Part shown: piece after piece, positions 1-5,304 of the stretch | Position numbering within the stretch: position 1 is the stretch's first letter | Layout of the letters: each line of letters begins with the position of its first letter | Source of the DNA: Myxococcota bacterium | GTDB lineage: Bacteria; Myxococcota; Polyangia; GCA-2747355; JAKLHH01 | DNA: 7,325 nt | Assembly (NCBI GenBank): GCA_022710245.1 | Contig: JAKLHH010000360.1 | Location: 1 to 7,325 of the forward strand | Direction: 5' to 3' | Made by a program: the position numbers and the translations under genes | The notes under the pieces: generated by a model | Seen by the model: the letters and a program-made list of their open reading frames with translations, nothing else | The model's database searches: none | What the model was told of the DNA's origin: nothing

Positions 1-74
1 CCGACGGCACCAAGCTCGACACGGTCAAGCCCGACGGCACCAAGCCCGACGGCACCGTGCCCGACGGCGCCAAG
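1..74 (+). repeat. 15-bp tandem repeat encoding KPDGT pentapeptides
   Basis: Five 15-bp units, consensus cccgacggcaccaag, start at about 0 (cut by the window edge), 15, 30, 45 and 60. The unit at 15 (LDTVK) is the most diverged. They are in phase with the cysteine-rich gene and encode a hydrophilic pentapeptide linker. The array continues past the left edge, so its full length is unknown. Confidence 0.85.
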
Positions 75-278
75 CAATCCCTGCTGCCACAGCGAGTGAC
101 CTGCACCTGCGGAAACGGAGTGAAGGCGCTCTTCTGCGTCCAGCTGGTCTGCGCCTCAGCAGCCGACACGGCGGCCGTGTGTCAGCCCTTCTGTGCGCCC
201 AATGGCGGGCTGAGCGGGATCAGCTGCACCGACACCGATCCGGAGTGCACGCCCACGTTTCCAGGGCCGAGCAGGTAG
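3..278 (+). CDS. Cysteine-rich secreted-type protein, 3' part (5' end outside window; stop probably caused by a frameshift)
   Basis: Function is not recognised. The frame is open through the left edge, so the GTG at 57 is only an internal codon. The visible part starts with a Lys/Pro/Asp/Gly/Thr linker of KPDGT-type pentapeptides. A compact domain of 53 residues (96-254) follows, with eight cysteines at domain positions 3, 5, 14, 19, 29, 33, 44 and 51, beginning VTCTCGNG and ending TDPECTP. The even cysteine number and the low-complexity linker suggest a disulfide-bonded extracellular domain on a stalk; that is inference, because the signal peptide would lie outside the window. The frame ends at TAG 276-278, directly where a second copy of the same domain begins in another frame (275-436). 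The intact protein probably carried both domains, with this stop produced by loss of one base. Confidence is good for coding, low for function. Confidence 0.7.
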   Translation, partial: DGTKLDTVKPDGTKPDGTVPDGAKQSLLPQRVTCTCGNGVKALFCVQLVCASAADTAAVCQPFCAPNGGLSGISCTDTDPECTPTFPGPSR

Positions 279-436
279 GGTGCAACTGCAAGGACGGCAT
301 CCAGCTGGACGTCTGCGCCAGCCTCGACTGCAACTCGAGCCAGGCCAGCGGCGCTGTCTGCAGCTACATCTGCATCACGCGCTGGGGCGTGCAGGGGATC
401 GGCTGCCTCGGCACCGACCCGCTCTGTTCGCCCTGA
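275..436 (+). pseudogene. Second eight-cysteine domain of the preceding protein, displaced by a frameshift
   Basis: This 53-codon segment plus a TGA stop (434-436) encodes VGCNCKDG...GTDPLCSP. It aligns without gaps to the domain at 96-254: all eight cysteines coincide, and by hand count 21 of 53 residues are identical, including the TDP-x-C-x-P ending. It lies one base out of register with that domain, and no start codon or ribosome binding site introduces it; the nearest in-frame ATG (179) lies inside the first domain. The simplest reading is that it is the C-terminal domain of the same protein. One extra base near the GGG at 264-266 would join the two copies through a short linker and remove the TAG at 276. 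Alternatives are a sequencing error, a true inactivating mutation, or (less likely) programmed frameshifting; no slippery heptamer is evident. Confidence 0.6.
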
Positions 437-463
437 CCACGAGAGAGGCCGCGACAGCCGCGG

Positions 464-1506
464 TCAGAGCCCGACAAAGAGCGCGCGTACGGCGTCGAGC
501 TCCAGCGTGACGTGGGTCCTGGCGACGCCGGCGATCGGCTCCTTGCCGCCGCTCGCGGGCACGGCGAAGACCAGGCCGAGGCGGTAGCGATCGTAGCGGG
601 CGCTCCCGCGCTCGGGGCTGGCGCGGAGCCGCGCCGCCAGGCCCGCCAGCGGTGAGCCCGGCGTCGTGGCTTTGCCCGGCGTCGGGGCCTTGCCCGGCGT
701 CGTGGCCTTGCCCGGCGTCGTGGCCTTGCCCGGCGTGGCGGCCTTGCCCGGCATGGTGCCGCTGCGCGAGGCGCCGGCGAACGCGGCCGCGTTGCGCATC
801 ACCATCGCCTCGAGGACCTCCGCCGGGAGGAAGAGCTTGAAGGTCGCGCCCGGAGGGACCGTCGTCAGCTCGCCCGACCGGAGCGGGCTCGCCGCGAGCT
901 TCTCCCACGTGCGCGTCCCCCGCTGCTCGCCGTCGAGCTGGAACGGAATGTAGACCTGCTCGACGAGGAGCGGCGTGCCGCCGGCGTGCTTCAGGTGCAC
1001 GTCGACGCCGTAGCCCGGCATCGCCTGGATCATCACGGGCTCGAGCCGGACCAGCTTCAGCGCGGTCTTCTCCGCGAGGGGGACGGCGTCCGCGCGGGCT
1101 CGAAAGTGCGCGAGGAGGTCCTGCCCCGTCGAGGCGACCAGCAGGTGGCTGGCCGGCTGCTTCCCGCGCTGCACGAAGAGGTAGGGGACCCCGGCGGTGG
1201 TCCCGGCGGTGAGCTGCTCCACGGCGAAGCCGAGCTCGGCGTAGCTGGTGGCCTTGTAGTCACCCCAGATCGAGGCGAGCTGCTGCCGCCAGAGGACCGC
1301 GCGCTTCGGCAGGTGGGTCGCGGCGAGCGCCACCGAGGCGGTGACCATGCCGGGCGTGTGGCGATCCGGCTCCTTGGCGTGGCGGACCGCGTACTCCACG
1401 TCGCCGATGCTCAGGGCGGGGGCGGCAGGGGTGGGCATCGTCGGGACCTCACGGGCGAGGAGGGGAGGGCTCGCGAGGAGCACCAGCGTCGCCAGCGCGA
1501 GAGCAT
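464..1506 (-). CDS. Exported protein of unknown function with TPGKA-type hexapeptide repeat; 5' end uncertain
   Basis: I do not recognise the family. The protein has a hydrophobic signal stretch (ALALATLVLLASPPLLA, then REVPTM), a mixed region of about 150 residues (IGDVEYAVRHAKEPDRHTPG... VPYLFVQRGKQ), a predicted beta-rich region (VRLEPVMIQAMPGYGVDVHLKHAGG... VYIPFQLDGEQRGTRTWEKL), and then a hexapeptide repeat. The final 70 residues (YDRYRLGLVFAVP... THVTLELDAVRALFVGL) look like another beta domain. The stop is the reverse complement of TCA 464-466. The start is unclear. An ATG at 1506-1504 has a good Shine-Dalgarno (GAGGA, 7-nt spacer) but reads the signal peptide out of frame, so one base may be missing between about 1503 and 1470. 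The main frame itself stays open upstream to an ATG at 1663 and a GTG at 1714, which would give an implausibly long, Arg-rich leader. Probable location is periplasm or cell surface. Confidence 0.7.
657..764 (-). repeat. 18-bp tandem repeat encoding (T/A)TPGKA hexapeptides
   Basis: Five 18-bp units (starts 657, 675, 693, 711, 729; + strand consensus cccggcgtcgtggccttg) are followed by a degenerate sixth unit at 747-764. Units 693 and 711 are identical. In the minus-strand gene they read as repeated TPGKA-type hexapeptides, a flexible, positively charged linker before the C-terminal domain. Near-identity at synonymous positions points to recent expansion. Confidence 0.9.
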
Positions 1507-1775
1507 TTGCGGGTCCTCGCGGCCTCCGGCCGCTCCGGGGTGAGACCGCCGCAAATCTCGGAGATGCAGCGTGTGGGCGAAGGCGCGAAGCCCCGGGGGA
1601 GGGGCGATCGCTCGAGCCTCTGCCGCGTCCGGCGCGGTAGCCGTAAGTGCGGGAGGGTCGCATCGTTCGCTCGTCCAGCGGGGCGGCCGCGCCCCTGGCC
1701 CGCGACGATAGCACACGCCGCGCGCGCGATGGCGAGGACGCCTACAGCGAGCTCATCCGGGCGCGCCTCTGACGT

Positions 1776-1888
1776 GCTGAAGTATCGTCGACCTTCGTCA
1801 CGAAGGTCGGAGCTATTTCAGTCGCGGCGCGCGCCGAGGGGGCGCCAGCGGGCAGGCGCCGACGCGCGTGGCGTGCAATCGTTGAGCT
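1776..1888. repeat. Structured direct repeat, copy 1 (two potential hairpins)
   Basis: Copy 1 is 113 bp, about 91% identical to copy 2 (nine substitutions and one 1-base indel by hand alignment). The first potential hairpin spans 1777-1821. Its outer stem is ctgaagta/tatttcag (8 pairs, one G-U), with a 4x4 internal loop, an inner stem cgaccttcg/cgaaggtcg (9 perfect pairs) and the loop tca. The second spans 1829-1876: outer stem gcgcgcc/ggcgtgc (one G-U) and inner ggcgcc/ggcgcc. The copy ends in caatcgttgagct. Which strand, if any, is transcribed is unknown. Confidence 0.85.
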
Positions 1889-1944
1889 TTGTCTGCGGAG
1901 TCGGCGCTGGTCCGACGAGAGGGCGCGAGGCAGGTTCCTCGGCC

Positions 1945-2056
1945 GCTGAAGTATCGTCGACCTTCGTCGCGAAGGTCGGAGCTATTTCAGTCGCGGTGCG
2001 CGCCGAGGGGCGCCGACCAGCAGGCGCCGCCGTGCGTGGCGCGCAATCGTTGAGCT
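1945..2056. repeat. Structured direct repeat, copy 2 (two potential hairpins)
   Basis: Copy 2 is 112 bp and starts 169 bp after copy 1. The first hairpin (1946-1990) keeps every stem base of copy 1 and differs only in the loop (tcg instead of tca). In the second hairpin the outer stem reads tgcgcgcc/ggcgcgca (1997-2004 with 2038-2045), so the G-U pair of copy 1 becomes G-C and a C/A mismatch becomes T-A. The inner ggcgcc/ggcgcc stem is kept while its loop differs. Most differences therefore fall in loops or preserve pairing. Confidence 0.85.
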
Positions 2057-2069
2057 CTTTCTCGCCGGA

Positions 2070-2250
2070 CCGCCGGGTGGCCACGCCGTATGGCCACTCC
2101 GAACCGCCGGGTGGCCACGCTGAGCTGCCCGGGCCACGCCGGGTGGCCACTCCGCACCCGGACGGCCACATCGGACTGCGCCACTCCGGACCGCCGGATG
2201 TGACCCCGCACGCCCCGGTGGCCACTCCGGGCTGCCGGGTGGCTACTCCC
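2070..2250. repeat. Degenerate cluster of GTGGCCAC palindromes
   Basis: The sequence ccgggtggccac(t/g)cc recurs in exact or degraded form across this stretch. Exact GTGGCCAC octamers lie at 2077, 2111, 2143 and 2218. Partial versions lie at 2091 (tggcca), 2131 (gggccac), 2163 (cggccac) and 2239 (gtggctac). Spacing is irregular, about 13-35 bp. The cluster ends about 100 bp before the gene at 2349, so it could be a multi-site operator for that gene or a decayed tandem repeat; the sequence cannot decide between these. Confidence 0.6.
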
Positions 2251-2337
2251 GGTGAGGCCAGGAGTCCCCCTCAAACCCGGCGACCCACCACGATTCCCGA
2301 CACTTAGTCCCACCGCCGGCCGGCACGCGCCCTGCAC

Positions 2338-2344
2338 AAGAGGA
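2338..2344 (+). promoter_or_regulatory. Ribosome binding site for the gene at 2349
   Basis: AAGAGGA lies four bases before the GTG at 2349. Together with the signal peptide that follows immediately, it fixes GTG 2349 as the start. Confidence 0.7.
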
Positions 2345-2348
2345 CGCC

Positions 2349-4385
2349 GTGCGCTACCTCCTGACGGTCTTCATCCTGCTGGTCCCTGGCAGCCTCCTGG
2401 CCCGCACCGTCACCCTGGCCGAGGTCCAGGAGCAGAGCCGCGGCGCGGCGGCCTACCACGAGCGGCTGCAGAAGGTCCCGAGCGCGCGGGACGTCGTCTA
2501 CGCGCTCTACTCGCCGGCCGGGATGAAGGCCTCGCAGCAGCTCCTCGCCGCCGCGCGCCAGCACCAGCGCGCCGGCACCGCCTCGCCGCTCGAGCTCGCG
2601 CTGGTCGCCGAGGTCAAGGCCATCAAGCAGCGCCGCTACGCGCCCAAGGCCGGCGAGGAGTGGCGGCACTGGGCGAAGGCGCGCAAGGTCAACAAGGTCC
2701 CCTCCGCCGTGCTGAACGTCCTCGGCGACGCCTTCTTCCGCTCGACCGATAAGGCCGACTCGCTGCCCTGGCACGCCGAGGAGTGGCTCGACCACGTCCG
2801 CCTCGACAAGGGCGCCGTCACCAAGCGCTACGGGGCCGACGGCCTGCGCGCCGTCGAGGCGCTCCTCGCCACCTTGCCGCGGAACCGCGCGCTCACCGCC
2901 GACGAGAAGCTCGCGCTGACCAGCGTCAACCAGTGGACGCTGCTCAACGGTCTGAGCCCGCGCATGGAGAAGCTCCTCGCCGATGAGCCCAACTTCGCGC
3001 CGCCGCTCCCCGTCGTCGAGCATGAGCTCCGGCGCGCGGGGCCGCTCCCCGCGACCCTCAAGGGCGCCCTCGTGCAGTGGCCGGGGCGCCCGAACTCCTA
3101 CTCCATGCTCAAGGGCATGGGCCTGCCGGCCAACACCGTCATCTACGGCGACAAGCTCCACTTCCTCGACCCGCGCTTCATGCTCGCGCTCTCGGGCGGC
3201 TCCTACCAGCTCCGCGGCAAGAAGGTGACCGCCGACCACGCCTTCCTCGAGCGCTGGATCCGCGACGCGATCAAGCCCTACCAGCAGCTCTCGCCGACGG
3301 CGCTCAAGCAGGAGCCGGTCCGCTTCCTGATGCTCGGCGACGGCGGCTACCTGGTGAAGACCGTCAACCGCCTGCTGCAGAAGAGCAAGCTCGAGGGCTT
3401 CGCGCACCTCTTCGCCTTCGAGGAGCAGACGGGCAGCGGCTCGAACCTCCTCGGCAAGGAGAAGCGGCTCCTCTTCCACGGCATCGACATCGCACGCGGC
3501 GCGGACAAGACCGTCGAGGGCCCCGACCTCTACGGCTACGTGGTCAGCTCCCAGCTCGCGGCCACGCTCAGCAGTCTGAAGACCCAGGGCGTCGCCCTCG
3601 GCAAGAACGTCGTCGTGATGGGCGCCGGCAAGGACGGCCACGGCGTGGGCATGGGGGCGGCCGAGCACCTGGCGAAGGCCGGCTTCAACGTCACCGTCTA
3701 CGACGTCAACGCCGACACGCTGGCGAAGGCGAAGCAGCGCTCGAGCGACCCGCGCATCAAGTTCGCCAGCGAGCCGATCGAGGCGATGAAGTCGGCCGAC
3801 GCGGTGGTGACCTTCACCGCCGGCAAGCTCGCCTTCGGCAAGAAGACCATGGAGGCCCTCGCGCAGGCGGTGCCGCAGGGGCGGACGATGATCGTGATGA
3901 GCGGCGGCTCGCCGGGCGAGATCCAGCGGTTGCCGAGGACGGCGGAGGAGCGGCGCAACAGCAGGGTCGACCGCTCGGGCATCGTGCGCGCGAGCATCGG
4001 CGGGGTCAGCGTCGCGCTCGGCCACTCCGACAACGGGCCCGACCTCGACCGCGTCATCCCCCACGGCAACTGGCGCTTCATCCTGCCGCGCAACGGCATC
4101 GTGGTGAACGGCCGCACCCGCATCCTCGACAACTCGCCGCGGCTGATGGGCGAGCGGCGCATGTTCGAGGGCGACGCGGCCCTCGATCCCCGGCGCACCG
4201 CCTGGAGCGACAACCCGACGCCCGACTACCTGATCGACGAGGAGCTCGCGCGCCTGGTCCGCGGCGCCCACGCGGCCGCGAAGGGCGGCGCGCCGGGCCT
4301 GCACCCCCTCGAGGCGCAGACCGACCTCCGGCGGCTCCGCAACGAGCTCGTGGCCCCCACCCAGCGGCTGGTGAAGCAGCCGTAG
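2349..4385 (+). CDS. Exported protein with S-adenosylhomocysteine-hydrolase-like NAD-binding region
   Basis: A 678-residue protein starting at GTG behind AAGAGGA. Residues 1-18 (MRYLLTVFILLVPGSLLA) form a signal peptide. A mainly helical region to about residue 270 is not recognised. A first alpha/beta half follows (VRFLMLGDGGYL at about 324-335, FAFEEQTGSG at about 355-364). Next comes a Rossmann half: GKNVVVMGAGKDGHGVG with the GxGxxG at 425-430, then an acidic D452 after the second strand (VTVYDVN), as in NAD rather than NADP enzymes. Later segments match the order seen in adenosylhomocysteinase: DAVVTFTAGK (484-493, like the VTTTG loop), SGGSPGEI, and an ILPRNGIVVNG turn near 579-588 (like the IILLAEGRLVN segment). 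No catalytic Lys/Asp/His set could be assigned, so activity is unproven and it may only bind a nucleotide or nucleoside. An exported Rossmann dehydrogenase fold is unusual. It appears to be a single-gene unit, with repeat arrays on both sides. Confidence 0.85.
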   Translation: MRYLLTVFILLVPGSLLARTVTLAEVQEQSRGAAAYHERLQKVPSARDVVYALYSPAGMKASQQLLAAARQHQRAGTASPLELALVAEVKAIKQRRYAPKAGEEWRHWAKARKVNKVPSAVLNVLGDAFFRSTDKADSLPWHAEEWLDHVRLDKGAVTKRYGADGLRAVEALLATLPRNRALTADEKLALTSVNQWTLLNGLSPRMEKLLADEPNFAPPLPVVEHELRRAGPLPATLKGALVQWPGRPNSYSMLKGMGLPANTVIYGDKLHFLDPRFMLALSGGSYQLRGKKVTADHAFLERWIRDAIKPYQQLSPTALKQEPVRFLMLGDGGYLVKTVNRLLQKSKLEGFAHLFAFEEQTGSGSNLLGKEKRLLFHGIDIARGADKTVEGPDLYGYVVSSQLAATLSSLKTQGVALGKNVVVMGAGKDGHGVGMGAAEHLAKAGFNVTVYDVNADTLAKAKQRSSDPRIKFASEPIEAMKSADAVVTFTAGKLAFGKKTMEALAQAVPQGRTMIVMSGGSPGEIQRLPRTAEERRNSRVDRSGIVRASIGGVSVALGHSDNGPDLDRVIPHGNWRFILPRNGIVVNGRTRILDNSPRLMGERRMFEGDAALDPRRTAWSDNPTPDYLIDEELARLVRGAHAAAKGGAPGLHPLEAQTDLRRLRNELVAPTQRLVKQP

Positions 4386-4796
4386 CCCACCCCTCTCATG
4401 ATCCCGAAGAGGTCGGGCGGGGGCGCGGCGCGCGGCCCGTAGCCGCATCGAGTGCTCGTCGAGGACTCGTCGAGTGCTCGTCGAGTGCTCGTCGAGGACT
4501 CGTCGAGTGCTCGTCGAGTGCTCGTCGAGGATTCATCGAGTGCTCGTCGAGTGCTCGTCGAGTGCTCGTCGAGGATTCATCGAGTGCTCGTCGAGGATTC
4601 ATCGAGTGCTCGTCGAGTGCTCGTCGAGGATTCATCGAGTGCTCATCGAGTGCTCGTCGAGGATTCATCGAGTGCTCGTCGAGTGCTCGTCGAGGATTCG
4701 TCGAGTGCTCGTCGAGGATTCGTCGAGTGCTCGTCGAGTGCTCGTCGAGGATTCGTCGAGGATTCGTCGAGGATTCGTCGGGCGCGAGCCGCGGCG
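4386..4796. other. Convergent intergenic region, mostly minisatellite
   Basis: This lies between the stop of the exported SAHH-like gene and the stop of the minus-strand gene at 4797, so it faces two 3' ends and should hold no promoter. Bases 4386-4451 are GC-rich with no classical hairpin plus T-run terminator. Nearly all the rest is the 11-bp array described separately. Confidence 0.7.
4452..4781. repeat. 11-bp minisatellite, 30 uninterrupted units
   Basis: Exactly 30 units of 11 bp with no length variation, preceded by a half unit (catcga, 4446-4451). Two main types occur. Type A, gtgctcgtcga, has 18 units, one of them with catcga. Type B has 12 units, as ggactcgtcga at 4463 and 4496, ggattcatcga from 4529 to 4671, and ggattcgtcga from 4694 onward; the last unit ends in gg. 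The B variants are spatially sorted, as expected from segmental duplication. Each junction makes ctcgtcgag, a near-palindrome with a central T, so any unit can pair with any other. Frames stay open through it because 11 bp cycles through all phases without forming a stop on the + strand; this is not evidence of coding. Confidence 0.95.
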
Positions 4797-5261
4797 CTAC
4801 GTCGCGCCGAGTTCCTCTGCCCCCGACCCGAGGTGCTCGAGGCTGCTCGCCAGGACGAAGCCGTCGAGCCCGCAGGAACCCATCACCAGGTAGCCCTGCG
4901 CGCCCTCCGCGTCGAGTCGCGCCGGCAGCTCGGAGAGCGGGACGCCGATCAGCGGCCAGCCGTGGTGCTGGCGGCTGGCGAAGAGCGCAGCCCAGCGCTC
5001 CAGCACCGCGCGGGCGGGCGCTCGCGCCACGTCGAGCAGGATGCTCGGCGCCGTGACGTCGTCGAAGTGGTGCGCGACGACGCCGGTGAAGCGGAGCGAG
5101 GTCCGCTCCGTGGGCTCGCGGTCGCGGTACTCGGTGTGCAGGATCAGCGTGCGCGCCTCGAGGTCGACCTCGAGGCGGAGGACGAAGTTGTCATGCACGC
5201 TGGGCTCGAGGAGCTGTCCCTCGGCGTCGAAGCGACAGGGCTGCCAGGCGGGTGGGGTCAT
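4797..5261 (-). CDS. Hypothetical cytoplasmic protein, 154 residues
   Basis: Family not recognised. There is no signal peptide or membrane helix. The N-terminal half looks beta-rich with alternating hydrophobic residues (HDNFVLRLEVDLEARTLILHTEYRD, then RTSLRFTGVVAHHFDDV). The C-terminal half has a helix (ARAVLERWAALFASRQ) and a strand/helix end (GYLVMGSCGLDGFVLASS). The overall look recalls small single-domain immunity-like or uncharacterised beta proteins, but I cannot name one. It lies 43 nt downstream of the exported protein gene on the same strand, so the two are likely co-transcribed. The ATG at 5261-5259 has no Shine-Dalgarno. It sits in a 14-bp repeat and overlaps the stop of a five-codon upstream ORF (ATGA), suggesting translational coupling. 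Its 3' end abuts the 11-bp array. Confidence 0.7.
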   Translation of the reverse strand: MTPPAWQPCRFDAEGQLLEPSVHDNFVLRLEVDLEARTLILHTEYRDREPTERTSLRFTGVVAHHFDDVTAPSILLDVARAPARAVLERWAALFASRQHHGWPLIGVPLSELPARLDAEGAQGYLVMGSCGLDGFVLASSLEHLGSGAEELGAT

Positions 5262-5300
5262 GGTCGTCGGCGCATGGTCGTCGGCGCGTGGTCGTCGGCG
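5259..5300. repeat. Three 14-bp tandem repeats over the start of the minus-strand gene at 5261
   Basis: Units at 5259-5272, 5273-5286 and 5287-5300 read catggtcgtcggcg, catggtcgtcggcg and cgtggtcgtcggcg. On the minus strand units 1 and 2 each carry an ATG. The unit-1 ATG is the start of the 154-residue gene. The unit-2 ATG opens M-R-R-R-P-stop, whose TGA overlaps the real ATG. The array fills nearly all of the 43-nt space between the two minus-strand genes. Confidence 0.9.
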
Positions 5301-5304
5301 CGGA

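Larger units (their letters stand above)
1507..2348. other. Long non-coding region between divergent genes, rich in repeats
   Basis: No convincing gene is seen here. The open frames crossing it have Arg/Pro/Gly-rich compositions typical of unused frames in GC-rich DNA, and no ribosome binding site. It lies upstream of both flanking genes, so both promoters should be here, but no clear -35/-10 pair could be assigned. It contains two copies of a 112-113 bp structured repeat (1776-1888 and 1945-2056) and a cluster of GTGGCCAC-like palindromes (about 2070-2250). The part at 1507-1714 could still be coding if the upstream minus-strand gene begins at 1663 or 1714. Confidence 0.6.

Noticed and set aside
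433..467. Inverted repeat ctgacc/ggtcag containing the stop codons of the two convergent genes, as a bidirectional terminator
   Set aside because: Only six pairs with a 23-base loop, and no T-run on either side. The symmetry follows partly from both stops being TGA.
1507..2307. Plus-strand 266-codon open frame across the repeat region
   Set aside because: The start overlaps the 5' region of the minus-strand gene, there is no ribosome binding site, and the product is Arg/Pro/Gly/Ser low complexity whose repeats follow the DNA repeats rather than a protein period.
2304..4448. Very long minus-strand open frame opposite the exported SAHH-like gene
   Set aside because: High GC makes the antisense frame stop-free. 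Its Arg/Ala/Leu/Val-rich product has no domain, signal or ribosome binding site, while the plus-strand gene has all three kinds of support.
4452..4781. CRISPR array
   Set aside because: The units are contiguous 11-mers with no spacers, and there are no cas genes in the window.
4396..4893. Proteins made of 11-residue repeats (SSSARRVLVED, MNPRRALDEHS and similar) encoded by the minisatellite
   Set aside because: All phases of an 11-bp repeat read as an 11-residue repeat. There is no ribosome binding site, the periods carry no codon-position bias, and the location between convergent stops is against coding.
3077..5056. Plus-strand open frame running through the SAHH-like gene and the 11-bp array
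   Set aside because: It is out of frame with the real gene and its composition is Arg/Pro-rich. It stays open through the array only because the 11-bp unit forms no stop in any forward frame.
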